Source of the DNA: Comamonas antarctica
GTDB lineage: Bacteria > Pseudomonadota > Gammaproteobacteria > Burkholderiales > Burkholderiaceae_C
Assembly (NCBI RefSeq): GCF_013363755.1
Contig: NZ_CP054840.1
Span: forward strand, 3,938,001 to 4,002,000
Length of the DNA: 64,000 bases
Direction: 5' to 3'
Shown: positions 1 through 8,350 of the stretch, piece after piece
Numbering within the stretch: the stretch's first letter is position 1
How the letters are laid out: every line of letters begins with the position of its first letter
The notes under the pieces: generated by a model
The model's database searches: none
Told to the model about the DNA's origin: nothing
Seen by the model: the letters and a program-made list of their open reading frames with translations, nothing else
Made by a program: the position numbers and the translations under genes

Positions 1-331
1 CGCCGATCCAGGCCAGCGGGCGCAGGTAGCAGGACTTGAGCTGGTTGGCGCGCACCACCTCGATCTGCGCCTGGTTCACCTCGTCCTGCGTGAACGGCAT
101 GCTCATGCGCAGGATCTTGGCGCTGTTGAACAGGCGTTTCGTGTGGTCCTCGAGGCGGAAGATGGCCGTGCCCTGGTCCGTCTCGTAGGCGCGCACGCCC
201 TCGAACGCGCCGCAGCCGTAATGCAGCGTATGCGTCAGCACATGGACCTTGGCATCGCGCCACTCGACCAGTTGGCCGTCCATCCAGATCTTGCCGTCAC
301 GGTCGGCCATCGAAGGAACTGCGGAGCTCAT
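1..331 (-). CDS. ilvE: Branched-chain amino acid aminotransferase, N-terminal part
   Basis: The minus strand from the ATG at 329-331 reads as the start of a class IV PLP-dependent aminotransferase, with IWMDGQLVEWRDAKVHVLTH followed by HYGCGAFEGVRAYET, the hallmark of IlvE. The enzyme transfers amino groups between glutamate and the branched-chain 2-oxo acids in the cytoplasm. Only about 110 residues lie inside the window, and the catalytic lysine is beyond its left edge. The start was chosen because the family motif begins within 20 residues of it; an internal ATG eight residues later is also possible. Confidence 0.9.
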   Translation of the reverse strand, partial: MSSAVPSMADRDGKIWMDGQLVEWRDAKVHVLTHTLHYGCGAFEGVRAYETDQGTAIFRLEDHTKRLFNSAKILRMSMPFTQDEVNQAQIEVVRANQLKSCYLRPLAWIG

Positions 332-366
332 GGGAATCCTTTGTGCATGATCGCAAAAAGGAGATT

Positions 367-801
367 CTACGGCGTGGGCGTGTGTTCGATCGCGGGCGCG
401 GGGGCTTCTTCCTGCCTGGGGCGGTAAAGCTCCCAGGAGACCAGGCGGCCATGGTTGAAGGTGCAGGTCACATGGGACTGCGAACCGTCGGTCCAGCGGA
501 AGATCTCGGGCTGCTCGCCTTGGGGCGACAGCTGCTTGCCCAGCGCACGCGTCATGGCCACGACATGCATCATGTTCACGCCCGCACGCAGCTTGGCATT
601 GAGCATGACGGCGCTGGCGACATAGCCGATCGGCATGTTCGAGGCCTTGCGCACCACGGCCATCAGCCGGTTGAAGTGCAGCAGCAGCCACATGACGATA
701 CCGCCGCCGACGCCGGCCACACCCAGCCAGCCATAGCTTGTATAGGCAGCGTACAACAGCACTGCCAGTCCCACGGGGACCCAGATTTTGCGCAAATTCA
801 T
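367..801 (-). CDS. Conserved hypothetical inner-membrane protein
   Basis: A 144-residue protein of unknown function. Residues about 5-22 and 27-45 are hydrophobic and likely form two membrane helices around a short glycine-rich turn (GVAGVGGG). The remaining hundred residues are soluble, contain a WTDGSQSHVTCTF segment, and end in a proline-rich tail. It lies 70 bp downstream of radA on the same strand and could share its transcript. I do not recognise a named domain; the membrane topology is inferred from the hydrophobic pattern only. Confidence 0.7.
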   Translation of the reverse strand: MNLRKIWVPVGLAVLLYAAYTSYGWLGVAGVGGGIVMWLLLHFNRLMAVVRKASNMPIGYVASAVMLNAKLRAGVNMMHVVAMTRALGKQLSPQGEQPEIFRWTDGSQSHVTCTFNHGRLVSWELYRPRQEEAPAPAIEHTPTP

Positions 802-871
802 GGCCTAGATTGTCTTATGGACGCCATACCCCGCGGTTGTGGTGAGTGCGTATAACCCTGAAACCCTTGCT

Positions 872-2257
872 TCAGCTGATGCCGCGCACGATGTTCATGG
901 CCTCATCGACGCGCTCGACGGCATGGATGGTCAGCCCGGGAATCGCCTTTTTGGGCGCGTTGGCCTTGGGCACGACCGCCATGGTGAAGCCGAGCTTCGC
1001 GGCTTCCTTGAGCCGCTCCTGGCCGCGCGGCGCGGGCCGCACCTCGCCGGCCAGGCCGACTTCGCCAAACGCGATGAAGCCGCGCGGCAGCGCCTTGCCG
1101 CGCAGGCTCGAAGTGATTGCCAACATCACGGCCAGGTCGGCCGCCGGTTCGTTGATGCGCACGCCGCCGACCGCGTTGACGAACACGTCCTGGTCGGCGC
1201 AGGCCACGCCCGCATGGCGGTTGAGCACGGCCAGCAGCATCGCCAGCCGGTCCTTGTCCAGACCGACCGACAGCCGGCGCGGGCTCGGGCCGCCTTGGTC
1301 GACCAGGGCCTGGATTTCGACCAGCATTGGGCGCGTGCCTTCGAGCGTGACCAGCACGCAGCTGCCGGGCACGGGTTCGGTATGCTGGCTCAGGAAGATC
1401 GCGCTCGGGTTGGTCACGCCCTTGAGGCCCTTTTCGGTCATGGCGAACACGCCGATCTCGTTGACGGCGCCAAAGCGGTTCTTGATCGCGCGCACCAGCC
1501 GGAAGTTGCTGTGCGTGTCGCCCTCGAAGTACAGCACGGTGTCGACCATGTGCTCGAGCACGCGCGGGCCGGCCAGCGCGCCTTCCTTGGTCACATGGCC
1601 GATCAGGATCACGCAGATGCCCGTGGTCTTGGCGGCGCGCGTGAGATGCGCCGCGCACTCGCGCACCTGGGCCACCGAGCCCGGCGCGGACGACAGCTGG
1701 TCGGAATAGACCGTCTGGATGGAGTCGACCACGACCACCATCGGCTGCGTGGCCTCCACCGTGGCGAGGATCTTCTCGAGCTGGATCTCGGCCAGCACCT
1801 GCACCTGGCTGTTGTCCAGCCCCAGGCGGCGCGAACGCAGCGCGATCTGCGCGCCGCTTTCCTCGCCCGTCACATACAGCGTGGGCAGGCCCTTGCGGTG
1901 CAGCGCATCCATGGCCTGCAGCAGCAGCGTCGACTTGCCGATGCCGGGGTCGCCGCCGATCAGCACCACGCCGCCTTCGACGATGCCGCCGCCGAGCACG
2001 CGGTCCAGCTCCTCGATGCCGCTGGGCGTGCGCGCCACATCGGTGGCTTCGATGGCCGACAGCGGCGTCACCGGCTGGGCATTGGCCAGCCCGGCATAGC
2101 CCTGGGGCGCGCTCAGCCGGTTCTTGCCGCCGCTGGCCGATTCGGGCACCGATTCAATCAGCGAATTCCAGGCCCCGCAGGACGGGCACTTGCCCAGCCA
2201 GCGCGGGCTGGTCGCGCCGCAGGCATTGCAGACATATTGGGTTTTCTCTTTGGCCAT
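872..2257 (-). CDS. radA: DNA repair protein RadA
   Basis: A 461-residue RadA/Sms, the usual length for the family. The order is an N-terminal four-cysteine zinc finger (CNACG to CPSCG, residues 10-28), a RecA-like ATPase core with Walker A GGDPGIGKST at 101-110, the RadA-specific KNRFG motif near residue 260, and a C-terminal Lon-protease-like domain. RadA is a DnaB-type helicase or branch-migration motor used in recombination and, in competent bacteria, in processing transforming DNA. That is of interest here because comM, a second transformation helicase, is disrupted about 27 kb away. Confidence 0.97.
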   Translation of the reverse strand: MAKEKTQYVCNACGATSPRWLGKCPSCGAWNSLIESVPESASGGKNRLSAPQGYAGLANAQPVTPLSAIEATDVARTPSGIEELDRVLGGGIVEGGVVLIGGDPGIGKSTLLLQAMDALHRKGLPTLYVTGEESGAQIALRSRRLGLDNSQVQVLAEIQLEKILATVEATQPMVVVVDSIQTVYSDQLSSAPGSVAQVRECAAHLTRAAKTTGICVILIGHVTKEGALAGPRVLEHMVDTVLYFEGDTHSNFRLVRAIKNRFGAVNEIGVFAMTEKGLKGVTNPSAIFLSQHTEPVPGSCVLVTLEGTRPMLVEIQALVDQGGPSPRRLSVGLDKDRLAMLLAVLNRHAGVACADQDVFVNAVGGVRINEPAADLAVMLAITSSLRGKALPRGFIAFGEVGLAGEVRPAPRGQERLKEAAKLGFTMAVVPKANAPKKAIPGLTIHAVERVDEAMNIVRGIS

Positions 2258-2342
2258 GGAGCGAGCATATCGTGGCGCAGCAGAGTCCCAGGCTGGGCCG
2301 CGGAGTTCCCCCCCTGGCCTCGCATCTGGAGCACAGGCCCTT

Positions 2343-2388
2343 CATCCTTCGACGCGGCCGGCGAGGCAAGCTCAGGACGAACGGTTTT
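2343..2388 (+). repeat. Dispersed REP-like repeat, long variant, copy 1
   Basis: CATCCTTCGACG followed by GCGGCCGGCGAGGCAAGC and TCAGGACGAACGGTTTT. It is the common repeat TTCGACAGGCTCAGGACGAACGG with about 15 extra bases in the middle. The same long variant recurs at 3967-4012. It sits in the radA to SIP intergenic space. Confidence 0.75.
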
Positions 2389-2438
2389 CACTTGGAGCCC
2401 TGCGCCTGGCGAAGGGCCGAAGTGTCGAAGGGTGGGAC

Positions 2439-3233
2439 TCAACCCTCGTTGAGTTCAGCGTGGTGCGCCACCTCGCCGCGCTTCCAATAGGCCGCAATGC
2501 GCATGCGCTTGGCGTCGACGCCGGGCTTGGCCAGCACCACGCGGCGCAGCGCCGCCATGTCGTTGTGCTCGCCTGCGGCCCAGATGAAACCGTCGCCCTC
2601 GGGCAGCTCGAGCTGCTCGGCGGCTTGCGTGAGCGAATCCACCCACTGCAGGTCCACCTGGGCGGCGCTGGGCAGCGGGCGCTGGTCGCGCGCATCGGCC
2701 ACCTGGATGCGCACCGTGGCCCTGGCCGTGGCCGGCAGCTCGGCCAGGCGGCGCTCGATGGCCGGCAGCGCGCTTTCATCGCCCAGCAGCCAGTGCCATG
2801 CAAAGGCCTTGGGAATCACCAGGCTGCCGCGCGGGCCGGCCACGCCCACCCACTGCCCCAGCGGCGCATTGACTGCCCAGTCGGCCGCGGGGCCGGTGTT
2901 GTGCAGCGCGAATTCGATCTCCAGTTCGTTGCGCTCGGGGTCGTAGCGCAGCGGGGTGTAGTCGCGCGTGGTCGGACGCTCGCCCTCGAAGCTCGGGCGG
3001 CCGTCGACGATCTTCGGCAGATGGGGCCGCTCCAGGCCGGGCTGGGGCAGGATGAATTTCAGATGGTCGTCGAAACCGGTGCTGACAAAGCCGGCCAGCT
3101 CCGGCCCGCCCAGCGTGACGCGCACAAAGCCTGGCGTGGTGGCTTCGCGCCGGAGCAATTGCACGTGGCGCGCGGCAAATGGATGGCGTTCGCGCTCGAC
3201 GCGCAGGGTGGTCTCGGAAGAAGAAGTGCTCAT
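2439..3233 (-). CDS. Siderophore-interacting protein (FAD-dependent ferric reductase)
   Basis: A 264-residue member of the SIP/ViuB family, which uses FAD and NAD(P)H to reduce ferric siderophores in the cytoplasm and release iron. The flavin-binding RDYTPLRYDP motif lies near residue 90, followed by the SIP C-terminal lobe (GDESALPAIERRL near 150, and WAAGEHNDMAALR near 220). The gene is divergent from the MarR regulator at 3320, and the shared intergenic region carries two matching palindromes. Control by that MarR protein is therefore likely. Length and motifs are typical. Confidence 0.92.
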   Translation of the reverse strand: MSTSSSETTLRVERERHPFAARHVQLLRREATTPGFVRVTLGGPELAGFVSTGFDDHLKFILPQPGLERPHLPKIVDGRPSFEGERPTTRDYTPLRYDPERNELEIEFALHNTGPAADWAVNAPLGQWVGVAGPRGSLVIPKAFAWHWLLGDESALPAIERRLAELPATARATVRIQVADARDQRPLPSAAQVDLQWVDSLTQAAEQLELPEGDGFIWAAGEHNDMAALRRVVLAKPGVDAKRMRIAAYWKRGEVAHHAELNEG

Positions 3234-3254
3234 GCAGGCCTCTGGCGTTAAAAT

Positions 3255-3301
3255 GTTGATTTAGTCAACGAAATATCCGCGACCTCGTTGATTTTGTCAA
3301 C
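3255..3301. promoter_or_regulatory. Twin MarR-type operators between SIP and marR
   Basis: Two near-identical imperfect palindromes, GTTGATTTAGTCAAC at 3255-3269 and GTTGATTTTGTCAAC at 3287-3301. Their start-to-start spacing is 32 bp, about three helical turns, so both would lie on one DNA face. They fill most of the gap between the divergent SIP and MarR genes. Shape and size fit MarR-family operators, so autoregulation plus repression of the reductase is the simplest reading. Confidence 0.75.
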
Positions 3302-3319
3302 TATAAAATCCCCACTGCG

Positions 3320-3748
3320 ATGACTGACAAGACCCCCGCCGACGTGTTTGACGCCATGCATGACCTGATGCATGCCTACCGCCACCGCATGCGCGCAGCG
3401 ATGCAGACCGAGCTCACGGCCAATGAAATGCGCGCCCTGATGTTCGTCGGCCGCCATCCCATGCGCACGCAGAAGGAGCTGGTCCAGCACAGCGGTGCCG
3501 ACAAGGCGCAGATCGCGCGCATGCTCGGCACGCTGGAGGAAAAAGGCTGGCTCGAGCGACTGCCCCACCCCCGGGATGCGCGCAGCCGCTGCCTCACGCT
3601 GAGCCGCGCCGGTCAGGCGGTGTTCGAGCGCATGCGTGAACGCCGGCGCGGGATCACGGTGCAGCTGCTGCAGGGCTTGTCCGAGGACGAACAGTTGCTG
3701 CTGCAGGGGCTGCTGGAGCGGATGCTGGGGGACCTGGCGGGGGCTTGA
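3320..3748 (+). CDS. MarR family transcriptional regulator
   Basis: A 142-residue winged-helix regulator of normal MarR length. The recognition region is KELVQHSGADKAQIARMLGTLEEKGWLER (residues about 53-81 contain it), followed by the wing with the PRDARS motif near 85-90. It is transcribed away from the siderophore reductase with twin palindromes between them, so that reductase is the obvious target. The ligand cannot be read from sequence. The ATG at 3320 lies directly after the second palindrome. Confidence 0.93.
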   Translation: MTDKTPADVFDAMHDLMHAYRHRMRAAMQTELTANEMRALMFVGRHPMRTQKELVQHSGADKAQIARMLGTLEEKGWLERLPHPRDARSRCLTLSRAGQAVFERMRERRRGITVQLLQGLSEDEQLLLQGLLERMLGDLAGA

Positions 3749-3828
3749 GTGGCGGTCGATGTCTTCGACCGGGCCACGCAGGCAGGCTCAGGAAGACCGG
3801 CTCTTAGCGCACCGTTGGGTGGTAGCAG

Positions 3829-3926
3829 CCGTTCGTGGTGAGCGTGTCATCCACCGTTCGTGGTGAGCCTGTCATCCACCGTTCGGGGTGAGCCTGTCAT
3901 CCACCGTTCGTGGTGAGCCTGTCGAA
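3829..3926 (+). repeat. Four tandem 25-bp units of the REP-like family (inverse orientation)
   Basis: Units begin at 3829, 3854, 3879 and 3904 with the consensus CCGTTCGTGGTGAGCCTGTC plus ATCCA. Read on the other strand, each resembles the dispersed TTCGACAGGCTCA...GAACGG repeat. The 3749-4113 gap between marR and alr holds only these units and the repeat at 3967; no gene is visible in it. Confidence 0.8.
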
Positions 3927-3966
3927 CCATGAACGTCCCGTCCTCATGAGTCGAGCGCCGGCCATC

Positions 3967-4012
3967 CATCCTTCGACGCGGCCGGCGAGGCAAGCTCAGG
4001 ACGAACGGTTTT
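3967..4012 (+). repeat. Dispersed REP-like repeat, long variant, copy 2
   Basis: Same sequence as 2343-2388 over about 45 bases, including the inserted GCGGCCGGCGAGGCA segment. It lies between the four tandem units and the 3' end of alr. Confidence 0.75.
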
Positions 4013-4113
4013 TCGCTCTCAGTTGAATGGTATCGACGTTCGTGGTGGGCCCTGAGCAGGCGCGTCAGGCGCGTCGGTCGCGTCCAAGGGTTGAACCATG
4101 AACGGCCCTGCCC

Positions 4114-5208
4114 TCAATCCACCACCACCGGCACCCGCGGCGCCACGGCGCACATCAATTCGTAGCCCAGCGTGCCGCCCGCGTGCGCGACCTCGTCGAT
4201 CGACAGCCGCGCGCCGTTGGAGGCATTGCCCCAGAGCGTGACCTCGCTGCCCACGCCCGCGCCGTCGATCGATGTCAGGTCGACATTGAGCATGTCCATG
4301 CTGATGCGCCCCAGCACGCGCGTGCGCTGGCCGTCGACCAGGACCGGTGTCCCCGTGCTGCACGAGCGCGGATAGCCGTCGGCATAGCCGCAGGCCACCA
4401 CGCCCACGGTCATCGGCGCGTCGGCGGTGAAAATCGAGCCGTAGCCCAGCGTGTCGCCGGCACGCATCTGCTGCACGCCGATCACGCGCGTCGACAGCGT
4501 CATGGCGGGCTGCAGCCCCCAGTCCTGGTCGCTGTGCAGCGGATAGTCGGGCGAGCTGCCGTACAGCACGATGCCCGGGCGCACCCAGTCGCAGCGCACC
4601 TGCGCGTCATGCGCCAGCGCCAGCGTCGCGGCGCTGTTGCACAGGCTGCGCTCGCCGGGCAGGTCCTGCGTCGCCGCGTGGAACACCTGCAGCTGGTGGC
4701 CGACGCCGCGCGGGCCGTCGGCATCGCTGAAATGGCTGATGAAGGAGATCTCGTCGACCTGCGGCAGCGCATTGAGCCGCGCCCAGGCCGAGCGATAGCG
4801 CTCGGGTGGAAAACCCAGGCGGTTCATGCCCGAGTTCATCTTCAGGAACACGCGGTGGCCGACCTGGGTCTTGTGCGCTGCCAGCCAGTCGATCTGCTCG
4901 TCGCAATGCACGACATGCCACAGCCCGAGGCGCGAGCACAGCTCCAGGTCGCGCGCCTCGAACACGCCTTCGATCAGCAGGATCGGCCCGCGCCAGCCGA
5001 GCTGGCGCACGCGTTCGGCTTCGGCCAGGTCGAGCAGCGCGAAACCGTCGGCGCCGCGCAGCGCGTCAAACGCGCGTTCGATCCCGTGCCCATAGGCATT
5101 GGCTTTGATGACCGCCCACAGTTTGGCATCGGGCACGGCCTGGCGCACGCGCTCGAGGTTGTGGCGCAGGGCGCTGGAATGGATGGTGGCGAGGATGGGA
5201 CGCGGCAT
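4114..5208 (-). CDS. alr: Alanine racemase
   Basis: A 364-residue fold-type III PLP enzyme that interconverts L- and D-alanine for peptidoglycan synthesis. The PLP lysine is K35 in [11 protein letters not shown]. The motifs [11 protein letters not shown] near 125 and the active-site tyrosine segment DTLGYGSIF near 255 are present, and [10 protein letters not shown] supplies the C-terminal domain. It is divergent from lplT with about 130 bp between them. Whether it is the biosynthetic Alr or the catabolic DadX cannot be decided here, since no dadA is adjacent. Confidence 0.95.
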   Translation of the reverse strand: MPRPILATIHSSALRHNLERVRQAVPDAKLWAVIKANAYGHGIERAFDALRGADGFALLDLAEAERVRQLGWRGPILLIEGVFEARDLELCSRLGLWHVVHCDEQIDWLAAHKTQVGHRVFLKMNSGMNRLGFPPERYRSAWARLNALPQVDEISFISHFSDADGPRGVGHQLQVFHAATQDLPGERSLCNSAATLALAHDAQVRCDWVRPGIVLYGSSPDYPLHSDQDWGLQPAMTLSTRVIGVQQMRAGDTLGYGSIFTADAPMTVGVVACGYADGYPRSCSTGTPVLVDGQRTRVLGRISMDMLNVDLTSIDGAGVGSEVTLWGNASNGARLSIDEVAHAGGTLGYELMCAVAPRVPVVVD

Positions 5209-5341
5209 GGTTCAGAAGCAAACGGAGACAGGGAATTCTGGCATTGCCGGGCCGAAGCTGCGTGTTATAACCAGCGCTCACTGCGTTTGCGTCCCCCATT
5301 ACCCCGGCAAAGGCCTTGCTGATGCCCGTTCCAGCCATTTC

Positions 5342-6634
5342 ATGAAGCGCGGTTTCTACACCATCATGTCGGCGCAGTTTTTCAGCTCGCTGGCCGACAA
5401 CGCCTTGTTTGTGGCCGCCGTGGAGCTGCTGCGCACCGGTGGCGCACCCGAGTGGCAGCGTGCCGCATTGGTGCCCATGTTCGCGTTGTTCTACGTGATC
5501 CTGGCACCGTTTGTCGGAGCCTTCGCGGACGCATTGCCCAAGGGGCGCGTGATGTTCTTCAGCAACGCGATCAAGGTGGTCGGTTGCCTGATGATGCTGT
5601 TCGGCCACCATCCGCTGGTGGCCTATGCCGTGGTCGGGCTGGGCGCGGCTGCCTATTCCCCGGCCAAATACGGCATCCTGACCGAGCTGCTGCCCGCGTC
5701 GCAACTGGTCAAGGCCAACGGCTGGATCGAGGGCCTGACCATCACCTCGATCATCCTGGGTGTGCTGCTGGGCGGCCAACTGGTCGGCCCCGTGCTGTCG
5801 TCCTATCTGCTGGCATTGAATCTGCCGGGCGTCGAGAACGCGGCCGAAGCCTCGATTGCCGCGCTGGTGCTGATCTATGTGCTGGCCGCGTGGATCAACA
5901 CCCGCATTCCGCATACCGGCGTGGCCATGCGCCCGCTGCGCCAGGACCCGGGCAAGAGCCTGCTGAGCAACACGCTGGCGCTGCTGCCCGATTTCTGGAA
6001 CTGCAGCCAGCGCCTGTGGAGCGACAAGCTGGGCCAGATCTCGCTGTCGACCACCACGCTGTTCTGGGGCGTCTCGGGCAACCTGCGCTACATCGTGCTG
6101 GCCTGGAGCGCCGCGGCGCTGGGCTACAGCACCACGCAGGCGTCCTCGCTGGTGGGCGTCGTGGCCATCGGCACCGCCGTGGGCGCGGTCGCGGCCTCGA
6201 GCTACATGAAGCTGGAAACCGCGACCCGCGTGATTCCGCTGGGCATCGCCATGGGCGTGCTGGTGATCTGCATGAACTTCATCGACACCATCTGGATTGC
6301 CGTGCCCTTCCTGATCGTGCTGGGCGGCCTCGGCGGTTTCCTGGTCGTGCCGATGAACGCGCTGCTCCAGCACCGCGGCCACAACCTGATGGGCGCGGGC
6401 CGCTCGATCGCGGTGCAGAACTTCAACGAGCAGGCCTGCATCCTGCTGCTGGGCGCGTTCTACAGCCTGTCGACCAAGCTGGGCCTGTCGGCGTTTGGCG
6501 CGATCACGCTGTTCGGCCTGGCCGTGGCCGGCATCATGCTGTGCATCGGCCGCTGGCATGCGTACAACGTGCGCCGCTATCCGCGCGAAGTGGTGCGGCT
6601 GCGCAAAATCGCCCGCCAGGACGATTCCCACTGA
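5342..6634 (+). CDS. lplT: Lysophospholipid transporter (MFS)
   Basis: A 430-residue protein of the LplT branch of the major facilitator superfamily, which flips lysophospholipids across the inner membrane for re-acylation. It opens with GFYTIMSAQFFSSLADNALF, characteristic of the family, and has about twelve hydrophobic segments. The open frame extends further upstream, but the ATG at 5342 places the first helix normally; the upstream part overlaps alr on the other strand and is not protein-like. The usual partner, an acyltransferase/ACP synthetase (aas), is not in the window. Confidence 0.9.
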   Translation: MKRGFYTIMSAQFFSSLADNALFVAAVELLRTGGAPEWQRAALVPMFALFYVILAPFVGAFADALPKGRVMFFSNAIKVVGCLMMLFGHHPLVAYAVVGLGAAAYSPAKYGILTELLPASQLVKANGWIEGLTITSIILGVLLGGQLVGPVLSSYLLALNLPGVENAAEASIAALVLIYVLAAWINTRIPHTGVAMRPLRQDPGKSLLSNTLALLPDFWNCSQRLWSDKLGQISLSTTTLFWGVSGNLRYIVLAWSAAALGYSTTQASSLVGVVAIGTAVGAVAASSYMKLETATRVIPLGIAMGVLVICMNFIDTIWIAVPFLIVLGGLGGFLVVPMNALLQHRGHNLMGAGRSIAVQNFNEQACILLLGAFYSLSTKLGLSAFGAITLFGLAVAGIMLCIGRWHAYNVRRYPREVVRLRKIARQDDSH

Positions 6635-6731
6635 CGCGCTGCGTTGGCGTGCATCCAGCCGGGATGCCTTCGTACAGGCGCCGTGCCGGCAGCCGGCTTA
6701 AGCTGGCCGGCACGACACCCAAAGGACAACC

Positions 6732-7232
6732 ATGGCTGATGACGACACCCCCGGCTCCGTTTACGACTTCACCGCCACCGACATCCAGGGCCGCGAAGTG
6801 CCGCTGTCGCTCTACGAGGGCCAGGTGCTGCTGATCGTCAACACCGCCAGCGCCTGCGGCTTCACGCCGCAATACGCAGGCCTGCAGGCGCTGCACGAAC
6901 AATACGCAGGCCAGGGGCTCACGGTGCTGGGATTTCCATGCAACCAGTTCGGCCACCAGGAGCCCGGCAGCGCCGAGGAGATCGCGGGCTTCTGCGAACG
7001 CCATTTCGGCGTGCAGTTTCCCCTGATGGAAAAGATCGACGTCAATGGCGCCAATGCCCATCCGCTGTACCGCTGGCTCGAAGCGCAGGCACCCGGGCTG
7101 CTGGGCAGCAAGGCCATCAAGTGGAACTTCACCAAGTTCCTCGTGGACCGCGACGGCCAGGTGATTCGCCGCTATGCGCCGCAGGATGCACCGGCCAAGC
7201 TGGCCAAGGACATCGAAGCGGCCTTGGGCTGA
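6732..7232 (+). CDS. Glutathione peroxidase (cysteine type)
   Basis: A 166-residue thiol peroxidase of the glutathione peroxidase family, cytoplasmic, reducing hydroperoxides. The peroxidatic residue is Cys42 in NTASACGFTPQY (cysteine, not selenocysteine). The catalytic glutamine lies in FPCNQFGHQEP and the tryptophan-asparagine pair in KWNFTKFLVD. The second cysteine in FPCNQF suggests a thioredoxin-linked cycle as in bacterial homologues. A purine-rich ribosome site (AAAGGA) precedes the ATG. Confidence 0.95.
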   Translation: MADDDTPGSVYDFTATDIQGREVPLSLYEGQVLLIVNTASACGFTPQYAGLQALHEQYAGQGLTVLGFPCNQFGHQEPGSAEEIAGFCERHFGVQFPLMEKIDVNGANAHPLYRWLEAQAPGLLGSKAIKWNFTKFLVDRDGQVIRRYAPQDAPAKLAKDIEAALG

Positions 7233-7245
7233 TCGCGCGGCCCCA

Positions 7246-7281
7246 GGAAAAAAGCCCCGGGCGCTGGCGCGCACGGGGCTT
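7246..7281 (-). terminator. Rho-independent terminator of proQ
   Basis: On the minus strand AGCCCCG pairs with CGGGGCT around a GC-rich loop, followed by TTTTTT. It lies 34 bp beyond the proQ stop codon. On the plus strand the same hairpin follows gpx but lacks a T-tract after it. Confidence 0.85.
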
Positions 7282-7314
7282 GATGAAGCGTGGCGGCGGC
7301 TGCGCCGCCGGGCG

Positions 7315-8247
7315 TCAGGCCTGGTCGTCGGCCGCGGGCGCGGCGGCCGCCACCTGGGCCGCGAGCGCCTTGCGCCGGCGCGCGCGCTCGATGGTCTGGG
7401 CGGCGCTGCGCGCGACCATGCCATACATGTCGGCAAACGCCGCGAGGTCCTGGCCGCTGGCCTCGAAGGCGCGCAGCAGGGCTTCGTCCTTGGCGGCGCG
7501 CGTTGCGGCTTCGGCCAGCGCTTCGTCGACCAGGGCGTTGGTGGCATCATCGCGCGTCTGCACGCGCTCGGCATAGGCCTCGCGGCTCAGGCCCGAGGCG
7601 TCGAAGGCCTGGATGATGCGGTTGAGCAGCTTGGGACGCAGGTCTTCGTTGGAGCGCTGCTGGCGGCGGCGGAACACTTCGAGCAGCGCGTGGTGCACAT
7701 GCTCGGGTGCCATGGCCTCGACCGGCTGGCCCTGCAGGTCGTGGCGCGGCTGGCCCGCGGCCACGGCCGTGAGGTAGCGCGACGAACGCGTATGGATCGA
7801 CAGCGCGACCTTGAGGCCGTCGCGGTCGAAGACCTCGGGCTGGGCGTCGAGCAGGTCCTGGAAGATGCCGCGCTTCATCGGCAGCGGCGTTTCGCCGAAC
7901 AGCTGCGGATACAGCTCGGCGAGTTGCAGCAGCAGCGGGTGCTGGCTGCGCGGCGCCTGTGCCGTGCGATTGGCGGGCGCGGCGGCAGCGGGCTTGGCGC
8001 GCTGCGCGGCAGGTGCTTCGGCACCCGCACCGGCGCTGGCCTTGCGGCCGCGGCCACCGCGGCGGCGCGGCTTGCGCGCGGGATCACCCGCCGCGGAATC
8101 GGTGGCCGGGGCGCCGGCCTCCGAGGAGCCGGCTGCAGCAGAAGCCCCGGCGCCGGTGTCAGCCTGCGCGGCAGCAGCGACCGGGGCGTTCCCGGTGGCC
8201 GGGATCGCGGCATTCTGTTCTTGAGGTTCAGACACGGGTTCAGTCAT
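7315..8247 (-). CDS. proQ: ProQ/FinO family RNA-binding protein
   Basis: A 310-residue RNA chaperone. Residues 1-80 are an Ala/Pro/Glu-rich low-complexity tail with a basic RKPRRRGGRGRK patch. Residues about 90-210 hold the FinO/ProQ domain (LYPQLFGETPLPMKRGIFQD, then LKVALSIHTRSSRYL), which binds structured RNAs and 3' ends. A second helical region with repeated Arg/Ala follows. FinO-domain proteins of this layout act in sRNA regulation. The gene stands alone with its own terminator. Confidence 0.9.
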   Translation of the reverse strand: MTEPVSEPQEQNAAIPATGNAPVAAAAQADTGAGASAAAGSSEAGAPATDSAAGDPARKPRRRGGRGRKASAGAGAEAPAAQRAKPAAAAPANRTAQAPRSQHPLLLQLAELYPQLFGETPLPMKRGIFQDLLDAQPEVFDRDGLKVALSIHTRSSRYLTAVAAGQPRHDLQGQPVEAMAPEHVHHALLEVFRRRQQRSNEDLRPKLLNRIIQAFDASGLSREAYAERVQTRDDATNALVDEALAEAATRAAKDEALLRAFEASGQDLAAFADMYGMVARSAAQTIERARRRKALAAQVAAAAPAADDQA

Positions 8248-8350
8248 GGCGTAGCGCAGCTCGGCGAAATAAAAGACAACCTCACATCATGCCAGCATTG
8301 GCATACGCTGCACAGCGGCGTTGTCTCTACACGGCGCGCGGGCTGCGCGC

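Noticed and set aside
839..2452. Long plus-strand frame of 537 codons opposite radA
   Set aside because: It is His/Arg/Ala-rich and mirrors the codon bias of radA on the other strand, typical of spurious frames in GC-rich DNA.
5066..6631. Long minus-strand frame opposite lplT
   Set aside because: It is a Gln/His/Arg-rich antisense shadow of a clear membrane transporter gene.
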